From Candidatus Aminicenantota bacterium (GTDB lineage Bacteria; Acidobacteriota; Aminicenantia; S016-38), in assembly GCA_027068075.1 (NCBI GenBank), contig JAMOUJ010000006.1:410706-462358 (forward strand): DNA of 51,653 nt, given 5' to 3'. Numbering within the stretch: the first letter of the stretch is position 1; each line of letters starts with the position of its first letter. The notes beneath the pieces were generated by a model that was not told where the DNA came from, did no database searches, and worked only from the letters and a program-made list of their open reading frames with translations. The translations under genes and the position numbers were made by a program. This document shows positions 35,906-44,519 of the stretch, in pieces.

Positions 35906-38125
35906 ATGAAACAATCCATTCTTGACAGGTTTATGAGCCGGAAGGGATTGTATGTTGGGTTTTGGTTCGTTACCATAGTGATGGTAACGGCCCTGATTAT
36001 CTTCACTGCCAATCTGGCAAAGGAAGTCCCGCCCATACCCCAGACGGTAAAATCCGCCTCCGGGGAGGTGCTCTACACCTACGACGATGTGGTGCAGGGC
36101 AAGGCCTATTTCCAGGAATTTGATCTTATGGACTACGGAACCATTCTGGGAATGGGGGCGTATCTGGGGCCGGACTTCTCCACGGAGTTCTTTCACAAAA
36201 GGGCAGAATTTCTCTACGACTACTACGCCAAGGAACTTTTCAACAAGCCCAGGAGCGAACTCACGAAACTGGAAATGGGAGCCGTTAAGGAAAGGGTGAA
36301 GCAGGACATCCGGGAAGAGACCCATTTAAGGAAGGAGGGGGTTGTTTACACCCACGCCTCCGCAGAGGCCTTCAAGCGCAACCGGGATTATCTGGTTAAT
36401 TTCCTGGTAAACGGAGACAGGTCCAGGGCCTGGCCGGGGAAGGTTATAAGGCCGGAGGAGGCGGTTAAAATCGCCGCCTTCATTGATTGGTCCCAACTGG
36501 TCCAGTCCTCTTTGAGGCCGGGCACCAACAGGACCTGGTCCAACGATTGGCCTCCGGAGCCCCTGGTGGACCAGCGCTCCTCCTGGACCAACCATTTTTA
36601 CTCCCTATGGGAGTTCCTCCTCCTGTGGACCTTTACGATTCTGGTGATTTTCCTGGCCTACGAATACCTCCTGAAGAAGGACGAACCCCTGGGACCTCCC
36701 CTGGAAATAACAGACCTTTATCCTTCCCAGGTAAAACTTCTTAAATATGTTCCCATAGTGGCCCTTCTTTTCTTCGTCCAGTTGATAATAGGGGGTTATC
36801 TGGCCCATCTTTACGCCGACCCTGCCAACGACTTCGTCTTCTCCCAGAACCTTTTGCCCTTCAACGCCATGAGGGGAATCCACATAAACCTGGCCATCCT
36901 CTGGATTGCCATCGGATGGTTGGTGGGTGGACTTCTTATAGCCCCCTTGGTGGCGGGGGAGGACCTGAAATTTCCCTGGCTGGTGGATGTTCTGTGGGTG
37001 GCCCTGCTGGTGGTGGGCCTGGGAGGAATAGCGGGGATTTACCTGGGAGCCACCGGGCACCTCAGGGATGTGTGGTTCTGGCTGGGCAACGAAGGCAGGG
37101 AGTTTTTGAACCTGGGGAGAATATGGGACATCGCCCTGGTCCTTGGACTGGTCCTCTGGTTCCTCATGGTCTTCAGTCTGGTGAGAAAAGCAAAGGAAAA
37201 CAGCGTCATGCTGGGGGTGATCATATGGTCCGCCTTTGGAATCGCCACCCTCTACATCGCCGGTATGATGCCCCTCACCAAAATTATGCCCAACTTCACC
37301 GTGGGAGATTACTACAGGTGGTGGGTGGTCCACCTCTGGGTGGAACTTACCTTTGAACTCTTCGCCGCCGGAGTTCTGGCCTATCTATCCGTGGCCATCG
37401 GTCTGATTTCCAGAAAGACGGCGGAGAGGATCATGCTGTTTGAGATCTTCCTCATCATGATGACCGGCGTCCTGGGGGTTGGCCATCACTACTGGTGGCA
37501 GGGACTTGATCAGTACTGGATCGCCGTGGGAGGAATTTTCTCGGCCCTGGAGCCTCTCCCCCTGGTCCTCATGATGATAGAGGCCTGGAAGAACCAGCGG
37601 GAGAAGATATCTTCCCCGGGAGGGTTTGCCTACACGGTGCCCTTCATGTGGCTGGCGGGTTCGGCCTTCCTCAACTGGCTTGGAGCGGGATTCTTCGGGA
37701 TGGTGATCAACACCCCCACCATAGATTACTACGCCCACGGAACTTACCTCATCATGCCCCACGCCCATGTGGCGCTCCTCGGAGCCTTCGGATACATTTC
37801 ACTGGCTTTCCTCTATCTGGTGGCCAGATCCCACGCTTCAGCCCGGGGATTAGTCTGGAGCGAAAAACTCAGCAAATGGGGTTTCTGGCTTCTCACCATA
37901 GGGGTCGTACTTTTCGCCGTTCCCACCTCTATAATAGGATTCCATCAGGCTCAGGTTTCCCACGATCTGGGCTATTATTTCGCCCGGAGCAGGGAGGCCC
38001 TTGCCCCGGTCATGGGATGGGCTAAGATAAGGATAATTCCCGATACCCTCATGATCGTGGGGGGAGCCCTCATACTTCTTGACCTGGTGAAGAAGATTTA
38101 TCTGAGCAAAAAGGCCACCGGCTGA
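35906..38125 (+). CDS. norZ: Quinol-dependent nitric oxide reductase (qNOR, NorZ)
   Basis: This 739-residue inner-membrane enzyme reduces 2 NO to N2O using quinol. A periplasmic domain (about 40-230) between the first helix and the NorB-like core marks the quinol type, where the NorC-like part is fused and carries no haem c (no CxxCH). Metal ligands are present: His476 and Glu480 (HLWVE), His527-His528 (GVGHHYWW), and His619 and His621 (MPHAHVA) for the haems and the non-haem iron. It is monocistronic, with a leader and a terminator-like hairpin, and no denitrification genes are nearby. That suggests NO detoxification rather than respiration. Confidence 0.93.
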   Translation: MKQSILDRFMSRKGLYVGFWFVTIVMVTALIIFTANLAKEVPPIPQTVKSASGEVLYTYDDVVQGKAYFQEFDLMDYGTILGMGAYLGPDFSTEFFHKRAEFLYDYYAKELFNKPRSELTKLEMGAVKERVKQDIREETHLRKEGVVYTHASAEAFKRNRDYLVNFLVNGDRSRAWPGKVIRPEEAVKIAAFIDWSQLVQSSLRPGTNRTWSNDWPPEPLVDQRSSWTNHFYSLWEFLLLWTFTILVIFLAYEYLLKKDEPLGPPLEITDLYPSQVKLLKYVPIVALLFFVQLIIGGYLAHLYADPANDFVFSQNLLPFNAMRGIHINLAILWIAIGWLVGGLLIAPLVAGEDLKFPWLVDVLWVALLVVGLGGIAGIYLGATGHLRDVWFWLGNEGREFLNLGRIWDIALVLGLVLWFLMVFSLVRKAKENSVMLGVIIWSAFGIATLYIAGMMPLTKIMPNFTVGDYYRWWVVHLWVELTFELFAAGVLAYLSVAIGLISRKTAERIMLFEIFLIMMTGVLGVGHHYWWQGLDQYWIAVGGIFSALEPLPLVLMMIEAWKNQREKISSPGGFAYTVPFMWLAGSAFLNWLGAGFFGMVINTPTIDYYAHGTYLIMPHAHVALLGAFGYISLAFLYLVARSHASARGLVWSEKLSKWGFWLLTIGVVLFAVPTSIIGFHQAQVSHDLGYYFARSREALAPVMGWAKIRIIPDTLMIVGGALILLDLVKKIYLSKKATG

Positions 38126-38131
38126 GGCTGA

Positions 38132-38159
38132 AAAGGAGGGGGGAATCTCCCCCTCCTTT
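38132..38159 (+). terminator. Terminator-like hairpin after norZ
   Basis: An 11-base perfect stem (AAAGGAGGGGG / CCCCCTCCTTT) with a 6-base loop starts 7 bases after the norZ stop. The T-run is short (TTT then C), so termination may be moderate. Confidence 0.65.
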
Positions 38160-38182
38160 CCCGTTGAGCCGCGATTACCTCG

Positions 38183-38212
38183 TTGACATAAAGGGTTCAC
38201 CTGGTTTATAAT
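38183..38212 (+). promoter_or_regulatory. Promoter for tRNA-Met and tilS
   Basis: Perfect TTGACA (38183-38188) and TATAAT (38207-38212) are 18 bases apart, 11 bases before the tRNA 5' end. This is the strongest consensus promoter in the window. Confidence 0.8.
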
Positions 38213-38222
38213 TCTTAGTCCT

Positions 38223-38296
38223 GGCGGCGTAGCTCAGTTGGTAAGAGCATGCGGCTCATATCCGCAGAGTCGGGGGTTCAAATCCCTCCGCCGCCA
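38223..38296 (+). tRNA. tRNA-Met, elongator (anticodon CAT)
   Basis: This is a 74-base cloverleaf. The acceptor is GGCGGCG/CGCCGCC, the D stem GCTC/GAGC, and the anticodon stem TGCGG/CCGCA with loop CTCATAT. The T arm is GGGGG-TTCAAAT-CCCTC, with discriminator A and no encoded CCA. The anticodon is at 38257-38259. A CAT anticodon could also mean tRNA-Ile2 (lysidine). The GGCGGCG acceptor and G4-G5 match elongator tRNA-Met rather than the C4-C5 of Ile2, even though tilS is next door. Confidence 0.85.
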
Positions 38297-38304
38297 ATTT
38301 ATTT

Positions 38305-39654
38305 ATGCCCTTCAGGAAATTTAAGGAAACCGTAAGAAAGCATTCCCTCATAGAGCCCGGTGACAGGGTTCTGGTGGCCTTTTCCGCAGGACCCGATTCC
38401 ACGGTTTTGCTCCATTTTTTGTACCTTTTTTCCGAGGAACTGGGTTATCAACTGGGGGTGGCCCATTTCAACCACATGCTGAGGGAGGAGGCAGAGGAAG
38501 AGGAGGAGTTCTGCCGTAGACGGACCTCGGAATACGACCTGCCTTTTTTTTCCGCCAGGGAAGATGTTAAAAAATACGCAAAGGAGAGGGGCTTAAACCT
38601 TGAGGAAGCCGCCCGCCACCTGAGATACGCCTTTTTAGAGGAGGTGGCGAAGCGGGAGGGATACGATAAAATCGCCACGGGGCACACCCTCTCGGACCAG
38701 GCGGAAACCCTCCTTTATCGTATGCTCAGGGGGTCTGGGGTAAGCGGGCTTTCCTCCATAGCGCTTATCAAGGAGGGAAAGTACATCAGGCCCCTTCTTA
38801 GGGTTTCCCGGAAGGAGATTTTGGATTTTCTTGAAAAAACCGGAATTCCCTTTATACAGGACCCGTCCAACCGGGACCTTTCCTTTGACCGCAACTGGTT
38901 GCGCCATGTTCTTATCCCCGCCGTGGAGGGCAGGTTTCCCGGGGTGGAGGAGGTCCTGGCCCGGGAGGCTGAGATCCTCTTTCATGAGGACCGGTGGATT
39001 GAAGGGATGATGGAGGAGGAACTTCGGCGGAGACTTAAAGGAAGAAAGTTGATAGTGGACGATTGGTCCCAGCCCCTGGGTTTCAAGAGGAGGCTCATAA
39101 GGACTTTTCTGAGAAGGATGAGGGGAAACCTCCGCAGGATAAATTTTGACCACATTGAGCACCTGGTGAACCTGAAGCCCGGGGATGAATATTTCCTTCC
39201 GGGGGAAGAAAGGGTTTTAAGGCAGGGGAAAGCCTTTTTTTACCTGGGAAAATTACCCCCTCTAACCCATTACCGCCTTTCCATTGAAGGGAAGGGAATC
39301 TATCGGATAGGGGATCTCTGGGAGATTTCCGTGGAGGAATTTGAAGGGGAGGGCTCCTTTGACTCCCCGGACGAGGCCCTGGTTACCGCAGAACTCCCCC
39401 TGACGGTGAGAAACTGGAGGGCCGGGGATCGCTACATTCCCCTGGGTAGGCGGGAGGAAAGGAAACTTTCCAGCGTGTTCAATTCCCTGGGCGTGCCGGG
39501 TCCCCTAAGGCCTTATCTTCCGGTCTTCGTCAGAGGGGATAGGATCGTGTGGGCCTTTCCCCTCCCCGTGGCCGAGGAGTTCAAATATCGTGGAAGGGGC
39601 TTAAAAATTAAAGTTAGGCCCCTGAACCCGGCCCTGGAATTCCTTCATTCCTGA
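38305..39654 (+). CDS. tilS: tRNA(Ile)-lysidine synthase TilS
   Basis: This 449-residue enzyme converts C34 of tRNA-Ile(CAU) to lysidine so that it reads AUA. The PP-loop is SAGPDS at residues 27-32, a variant of SGGxDS. ATGHTLSDQAETLLYRMLRG is typical, and the TilS C-terminal domains run to the end (about 250-449). AUA codons are very frequent in this window, so the enzyme should be essential. The ATG is 8 bases after the tRNA-Met and has no SD; it is probably co-transcribed with the tRNA. The 3' end overlaps rsmB, on the other strand, by 10 bases. Confidence 0.92.
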   Translation: MPFRKFKETVRKHSLIEPGDRVLVAFSAGPDSTVLLHFLYLFSEELGYQLGVAHFNHMLREEAEEEEEFCRRRTSEYDLPFFSAREDVKKYAKERGLNLEEAARHLRYAFLEEVAKREGYDKIATGHTLSDQAETLLYRMLRGSGVSGLSSIALIKEGKYIRPLLRVSRKEILDFLEKTGIPFIQDPSNRDLSFDRNWLRHVLIPAVEGRFPGVEEVLAREAEILFHEDRWIEGMMEEELRRRLKGRKLIVDDWSQPLGFKRRLIRTFLRRMRGNLRRINFDHIEHLVNLKPGDEYFLPGEERVLRQGKAFFYLGKLPPLTHYRLSIEGKGIYRIGDLWEISVEEFEGEGSFDSPDEALVTAELPLTVRNWRAGDRYIPLGRREERKLSSVFNSLGVPGPLRPYLPVFVRGDRIVWAFPLPVAEEFKYRGRGLKIKVRPLNPALEFLHS

Positions 39655-40895
39655 GTTAGAAGGGCGTAGAACATCCCGTCGCTCTGGAGGATCTCCGGCT
39701 GGGTGAAAAGAAAATTACCCCTTTTTTCAAGGATTCCTTCAGCAGGAGGGCTCAGGGGAAGGGTCGGAAAGCCCTCCAGCGTCCCCTCGGTTTCTTCCTT
39801 CTCCTGGGTGCAGACCACATAGAGAAGTTTTTGGCCGTGGGGCAAAAGGGCCTTCACCAATTCCCGCTGGAGTTTGGAAAGTTGGGAGAGACCCCGGGGG
39901 GTTGTTCTCCACTTCACCTCCGGGGCCCGATGAATTATCCCCATGGATGAACAGGGGGCGTCCAGTAGAATCAGGGGAAATTCGCCCCTCACCGGCGGTT
40001 TTCTTCCGTCGGCCACGAAGACCCTGATACGGAGGCCCAGCCTTTTGAAATTTCCCAGGGTCAGTTTCAGCCTCGGCAGGGATATGTCCGAAGATATGAC
40101 CTCCAGCCCCATTTCCGCCATGTGGGAGGCCTTTCCCCCGGGGGCAGAGCATGGGTCCCAGACCCTCTTCGCCAGGCCGGAAGCCATGAGACCCGCCAGT
40201 TGGGAAGCCCTGTCCTGGATGTAGTAAAACCCCTCCCTCAGAGCACTGGTCTCCCTGGGATTTCCCTGAACTATCTTCAAGCAGAAGGGCGATTCCGGGC
40301 AGGCCTTGGTTTTTATTCCCTCCCGTTCAAGCCTCCGGGACAATTGCGCCGGGGATGTTTTTCTCCGGTTTACCCGGATGTAAAGGGGAGGTGGGGAATT
40401 GTAGTAGAGGGCCAGGGCTTCGGCCCTTTCCAGGCCGAATTCTTCCAGCCATCTTAACGCCTTCCACTCGGGGGTGGAAAGGGTGTGGGTCAAGTACATG
40501 AGTGGGTCTTCCCTGCCGGGATACCTCACCCCTTCCCGAAGGAAGGCCCGGAGAATCCCGTTGACGAAGGCCCTCTTCCATGGGGCCGCCAGAAGTTTCA
40601 CCGTTTCCTTAACCGCTGCGTGGTCCGCCACCCTCATTTTTTCAATCTGATAGATCCCCAGCCTCAGGGCATTTAACACATAGGGTTCAATTTTTTCCAG
40701 CCTTTTATTGGAAAGGTAAGCCACGGCGTAGTCCAGACGGCCCCTCCAGCGGAGGACCCCCATTACCATTTCGGTAACGAACCCCCTGTCCCTGGGCTTT
40801 ACCTTCTTCAAATAAATGTCCAGCACCTGGGAGGAATTCCCCCCGGCCTCTACATCCATGAGGGCCTTCAGGGCCACGAATCGGGGGTCGGTCAT
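39645..40895 (-). CDS. rsmB: 16S rRNA m5C967 methyltransferase RsmB
   Basis: This 416-residue SAM-dependent RNA methyltransferase has an N-terminal NusB-like domain (about 1-135; RFVALKALMDVEAGG, HAAVKETVKL). The catalytic domain follows, with DPCSAPGGKASHMAE (SAM), LLDAPCSSMGIIHRAPEVKW with the catalytic Cys in APCS, and the second Cys in YVVCTQE. This is the Sun/RsmB arrangement. The ATG overlaps the fmt stop (ATGA); fmt-rsmB pairs are common in bacteria. The last 10 bases overlap the tilS end. Confidence 0.93.
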   Translation of the reverse strand: MTDPRFVALKALMDVEAGGNSSQVLDIYLKKVKPRDRGFVTEMVMGVLRWRGRLDYAVAYLSNKRLEKIEPYVLNALRLGIYQIEKMRVADHAAVKETVKLLAAPWKRAFVNGILRAFLREGVRYPGREDPLMYLTHTLSTPEWKALRWLEEFGLERAEALALYYNSPPPLYIRVNRRKTSPAQLSRRLEREGIKTKACPESPFCLKIVQGNPRETSALREGFYYIQDRASQLAGLMASGLAKRVWDPCSAPGGKASHMAEMGLEVISSDISLPRLKLTLGNFKRLGLRIRVFVADGRKPPVRGEFPLILLDAPCSSMGIIHRAPEVKWRTTPRGLSQLSKLQRELVKALLPHGQKLLYVVCTQEKEETEGTLEGFPTLPLSPPAEGILEKRGNFLFTQPEILQSDGMFYALLTQE

Positions 40896-41815
40896 TTAAG
40901 GAAGTCTCCCCTCCTGAGCCTGGCTCCGTTCATGAAGGAAGCCCCGGAGACGGGTTTTTTGCCCGGCACCTGAAGTTCTTGGAGAAGCAGGGTGCCCTTT
41001 CCGGTGGCCACCCACAGGCCCTCCTCCTTCCTTCCCAGGATTTCCCCGGGTTTTCCCTGGCCCTCCAGGACCCTGGCCCTCAGCAGGATAAGCCTTCCCC
41101 CCCGGAAGGGAATCCAGGGTTTAAGGTCCGGATTAAAGGCCCGAATTTTCCTCTCCAGCACCATCGCATCTTCTTCCAGGGAAAGGGCCGCCATGGCTTT
41201 ATCTATCGCGGGGGCATAGGAGGGTTCCCCCTCCTGGGGTTTCGGGGTTATTTTTCCCTCCACCCATGCCTTCACCGTTTCCCAGAGGAAGGGGGCGGTC
41301 TCTTGGGCCATTCTCTCCATGGCTTCTCCGTAGTTTTCCTCCCTCTTTATTTCAAACCCCATCTGGGCAAGGATGGGACCCGTGTCCAGACCCCGATCTA
41401 TGAGGAAAACCGTTGCTCCGGTTCTTTCCATTCCCTTTAAAATGGCCCAGCGAAGGGGAGCCGCTCCCCTTAGGGCCGGCAGGAGGGAAAAGTGTAGGTT
41501 CACCGTCCCTGCCCGGGGGATGTTGAAAACCGAAGGAGGTATTATCTTTCCGTAGGAAATCACCACGAAAACATCGGGATTCAGGGAGATGAGTTTTTCC
41601 TTCAGGGCGGAGTTTTTTCTCAGTCTTTCCGGCTGAAGCACCTCAACGCCGTGTTTTTCACCAAAGATTTTAGGGGGCGGAGATTTCACTTTCATCCCCC
41701 GGCCAACGGGTCTGTCCGGGCCCGTAACGATGGCTTTTATTTTTGCCCCTCGCCTTAAAAATTCCTCCAGGGCAGGAAGCGATACCCTGTCTGAAGCGAA
41801 GAATACGGTTTTCAT
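40892..41815 (-). CDS. fmt: Methionyl-tRNA formyltransferase
   Basis: This 307-residue enzyme formylates Met-tRNA-fMet, the tRNA encoded at 29798. The formyl-transferase motif HFSLLPALRGAAPLRWA and the LDTGPIL segment are intact, and the C-terminal oligonucleotide-binding domain is present. A TATATT (complement of 41823-41828) lies 7 bases before the ATG with only a weak GAG as SD, so this gene may also be read from a leaderless mRNA. The stop overlaps rsmB. Confidence 0.95.
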   Translation of the reverse strand: MKTVFFASDRVSLPALEEFLRRGAKIKAIVTGPDRPVGRGMKVKSPPPKIFGEKHGVEVLQPERLRKNSALKEKLISLNPDVFVVISYGKIIPPSVFNIPRAGTVNLHFSLLPALRGAAPLRWAILKGMERTGATVFLIDRGLDTGPILAQMGFEIKREENYGEAMERMAQETAPFLWETVKAWVEGKITPKPQEGEPSYAPAIDKAMAALSLEEDAMVLERKIRAFNPDLKPWIPFRGGRLILLRARVLEGQGKPGEILGRKEEGLWVATGKGTLLLQELQVPGKKPVSGASFMNGARLRRGDFLK

Positions 41816-41818
41816 CTC

Positions 41819-41848
41819 TTGAAATATACCCCCTTTTTGTTCTATCCT
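41819..41848 (+). promoter_or_regulatory. Promoter for the STAS gene
   Basis: TTGAAA (41819-41824) and TATCCT (41843-41848) are 18 bases apart, 31 bases before the STAS ATG. It overlaps the divergent fmt -10 (TATATT, complement of 41823-41828). Confidence 0.45.
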
Positions 41849-41878
41849 ATTTCCGTGAAAAAATCAAGGAGGTGAAGG

Positions 41879-42220
41879 ATGCTCAAAATAGTGAAAGATA
41901 AGTTGAAGGATGTCACCGTCCTGAGGCTGGAGGGAAAACTTGTCATAGGCGACGAGGTGGAGGAGTTTCGCAAGGCCATAACCGAGGCAGTAAAGGAGGG
42001 GGCCAAAAAGATAGTGATAGACCTCTCTAAACTTTCCTACATGGACAGCACAGGCCTGGGAGAATTGGTCAGGGCCTACACCACGGTGAAAAAGGCCAAC
42101 GGAAATTTGAAACTTGCCAGCCTTACAGAAAAGGTCAAGGACCTCATGTTCATGACTAAACTTCTTACCATATTTGAAAACTACGACACGGTGGAGGAGG
42201 CAGCCGGCTCCTTTGAATGA
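41879..42220 (+). CDS. STAS-domain anti-sigma factor antagonist
   Basis: This 113-residue protein has the SpoIIAA/RsbV fold. The switch motif YMDSTGLGELVRAY carries the phosphorylatable Ser57. In its unphosphorylated form such a protein binds and removes an anti-sigma or partner kinase. No RsbW-like kinase, phosphatase or sigma factor is encoded nearby in this window. A full SD (AAGGAGGTGAAGG) precedes the ATG. Its stop overlaps the next ATG (ATGA), so it is translated together with a membrane protein of the glycan locus, which is unusual company. Confidence 0.92.
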   Translation: MLKIVKDKLKDVTVLRLEGKLVIGDEVEEFRKAITEAVKEGAKKIVIDLSKLSYMDSTGLGELVRAYTTVKKANGNLKLASLTEKVKDLMFMTKLLTIFENYDTVEEAAGSFE

Positions 42221-43662
42221 GGAGATTTTTTCTCCTTCTTTTTCTTGTCTATGTTTTCTTCGCCCTGACCGGGGATTTTTCCGCCATTAAAAGGGGATTT
42301 TCCCCGGCCGAAGAGGCCACCTATCTCCTGGCCCAGAGGTGGGAGGGAGCAACCCCCACCGGCTTGAATTACCTCAGGAGACTTTACCCCCGGGGCGGAC
42401 GGGTGGTTCTCACCTGGAGGGAAAAACCTCAACCCTACTCACCCTGGCTTTACAACGCCGCATCCTATCCCTTTTTCCGCCTTTTAGGGGAAAGGGGGCT
42501 TTATCTCCTCAACGCAGTTTTTCTCCTCTTGGCCCTGGAGGTTCTGCTCCTCGTCCTGGGCCCTTCAGTTTTTCCTTTTCTGGCACTTTTAGGTTCAACC
42601 CTTCCGGTCTTCCTTCTAACGGAGGGGCCCTATGCCCTGATTTTCTTCCTTGCAACACTTGTTCTATACCTGATTTCCTCAGGAAAACCCGCCCTGGCCT
42701 CCGTGGTCGGCGGCTTCCTTTCCTTTTTAGCCCTGCCCTTTTTCTTTTTTCTCCCCCTGGTGGCCGTGGCCGGTAAAAGGAGGACGGTCAATCTTTTTCT
42801 GGGGTTTTCGGCCTTTTTCCTTCTGGTGGCGGTGGGCCTGCACCTGCCTGGAGCCCTTCCATGGGACCTGACCTACACGGCGCCCCTTTACTCCTCTGCC
42901 ACATCGTTTTTGACCCAGCCGGTCCTCTTTTCTTCGGGCAATTTCCCCGTCCTTGAGTTTTTCCTGGGCAGGTTCACAGGCGCGGTTTTGTATTTCCCGC
43001 TCCTTCTGGTCTTTGTGCTGGGCGGTGGCAAAAAAATTCTTCCCGGCCTTCTTTTTCTCGCCGCCTTCCTCTTCATCGGCCCCTTTCACGCTCCCTTCGG
43101 CTTTCACGGGAATCCGTGGCTGGTGGCCTTCGTGCCCTTTGCCCTTCCCCTTATAAAGGGTTTTTATCCCAGGATTCTTGCGGCGGTGGCAGTACTGGCG
43201 GTCTTTTCCATAAACATATTTCCCCTGCGGAGCGGAGCCTATCCTCTGATTTTTTCCAGCCAGATTCCCTTCGTGTGGGGACCGGCAGAGACGAACATAA
43301 TAAATTCAATCCCGGCCATAAAAATAGGCGAAAACCTTCACCTTGACAGGAATTTCTTCAATTACCGGGGTAGTTCCTTCAGGCCCCGGGGAAGGGAGAG
43401 GGTGGAGTTCCTCAGGGTTTCCCCGGAAAGGGAGACGGTTTTCATAATCAAAGACCTGGCCGGAGGAAACCGGGTGTTTCTGAAGGTGAACGGGGCCGTC
43501 CGCAGGTTGAACATGAAGAGGAGGGCCAGGTACACCGAAAAATTTTCAGGGAGGGAATTGGTCCCTGGACTCTTTCTTTACCATGTGACGGTCCAGGCCA
43601 GCCGTTGTAGTCCCGTTCTTCCTCAGAAAATATGCCTGGGGGTGGAGGTCCAGTGGAAGTGA
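42217..43662 (+). CDS. Multi-pass membrane protein, GT-C glycosyltransferase-like
   Basis: This 481-residue protein has 9-11 hydrophobic helices (residues about 1-360) and a soluble C-terminal domain of about 110 residues. An early extracytoplasmic loop holds SPAEEATYLLAQRW, and LYNAASYPFFRLLG follows, which is the general layout of GT-C enzymes where an acidic residue in the first loop is catalytic. I cannot name the family. It lies between the STAS gene (overlap ATGA) and a methyltransferase (overlap GTGA), ahead of a UbiA-type prenyltransferase, so glycan assembly at the membrane is the likely role. Confidence 0.55.
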   Translation: MRRFFLLLFLVYVFFALTGDFSAIKRGFSPAEEATYLLAQRWEGATPTGLNYLRRLYPRGGRVVLTWREKPQPYSPWLYNAASYPFFRLLGERGLYLLNAVFLLLALEVLLLVLGPSVFPFLALLGSTLPVFLLTEGPYALIFFLATLVLYLISSGKPALASVVGGFLSFLALPFFFFLPLVAVAGKRRTVNLFLGFSAFFLLVAVGLHLPGALPWDLTYTAPLYSSATSFLTQPVLFSSGNFPVLEFFLGRFTGAVLYFPLLLVFVLGGGKKILPGLLFLAAFLFIGPFHAPFGFHGNPWLVAFVPFALPLIKGFYPRILAAVAVLAVFSINIFPLRSGAYPLIFSSQIPFVWGPAETNIINSIPAIKIGENLHLDRNFFNYRGSSFRPRGRERVEFLRVSPERETVFIIKDLAGGNRVFLKVNGAVRRLNMKRRARYTEKFSGRELVPGLFLYHVTVQASRCSPVLPQKICLGVEVQWK

Positions 43663-44519
43663 AATGCCCCCTCTGCGGAGGTTCCAGGGTTAGTTTCTGG
43701 AAAAGAGGGAATTTTGACTACCGCCAGGCCGGAGCCGACGATTTCAAAATAACGGATTCCGACTACGGACTTTTTCCGGACCTTCTTAAGTGCGAAGAAT
43801 GCGGACTTCGCTTTGCCCGGGAGATGCCGTCCCCTTCACAACTGCTCAGCCTTTATTCGGGGGTGGTGGACCCTGACTACGAGGAGGAGGCCGAGGGAAG
43901 GGGACAGAACTTCCTCAGGATTATAAAATTTCTCAAGAGGATAAAACCCGGCGGTAAACTCCTGGATGTGGGGGCGGCCACAGGGATATTTATGGATCTG
44001 GCCCGGCAGGCGGGATGGGAGGTTTACGGGGTAGAGCCTTCCCGATGGGCTTCCCGGAGGGCCCAGGAAAGGGGGCTGAAGGTCTGGGAAGGGGATTTTC
44101 TGGATTATCCCGGGGAGGATAAGTTTCAGATTATCACCATGCTGGACATAATAGAGCACATGGCTACCCCTGGATTGGCCCTGCAGAAGGCCCGGGAACT
44201 CCTGGATGAAGGGGGGATTCTCGTGATTACCACCCCGGATATAGAAAGCCTTGCCGCCCGGATTATGGGGAAAAAGTGGTGGCATCTTCGGCCAGCTCAT
44301 GTGAATTTCTTTTCCCGCCGCACCCTGTTAAAGGCTTCGGAAAAATTCCGGTTCCGCCCGGTAAAACTCAGGCATTACATGTGGAATTTTTCCCTTCACT
44401 ACCTGATAACCCGGTTTTCCTGGGGCAGAAAATATTTTAACTGGAACTTGCTTAAAAAGGTAAAATTAAAACTTGCCCTTTTTGATTCTCTGGAGGCATA
44501 TCTTGAAAAATTACCTTAG
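43659..44519 (+). CDS. SAM-dependent methyltransferase with N-terminal zinc-binding motif
   Basis: This 286-residue protein has an N-terminal CPLCGG ... CEECGL zinc-ribbon-like unit (about 3-55). A class I methyltransferase fold follows: GGKLLDVGAATGIFMDLA for SAM, EVYGVEPS, and ITMLDIIEHM. The type is frequent in O-antigen and deoxysugar loci (C-methyl- or sugar O-methyltransferases). I place the start at GTG 43659, which overlaps the upstream stop as GTGA and has GGAGGT 9 bases before it; an ATG at 43632 lies upstream of that SD. Substrate unknown; context suggests a sugar. Confidence 0.82.
   Translation: MKCPLCGGSRVSFWKRGNFDYRQAGADDFKITDSDYGLFPDLLKCEECGLRFAREMPSPSQLLSLYSGVVDPDYEEEAEGRGQNFLRIIKFLKRIKPGGKLLDVGAATGIFMDLARQAGWEVYGVEPSRWASRRAQERGLKVWEGDFLDYPGEDKFQIITMLDIIEHMATPGLALQKARELLDEGGILVITTPDIESLAARIMGKKWWHLRPAHVNFFSRRTLLKASEKFRFRPVKLRHYMWNFSLHYLITRFSWGRKYFNWNLLKKVKLKLALFDSLEAYLEKLP

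Noticed and set aside
38223-38296. Reading the CAT tRNA as tRNA-Ile2, the TilS substrate, because tilS is adjacent
   Set aside because: The acceptor GGCGGCG with G4-G5 matches elongator tRNA-Met and lacks the C4-C5 seen in Ile2 of E. coli. Adjacency alone is not enough.
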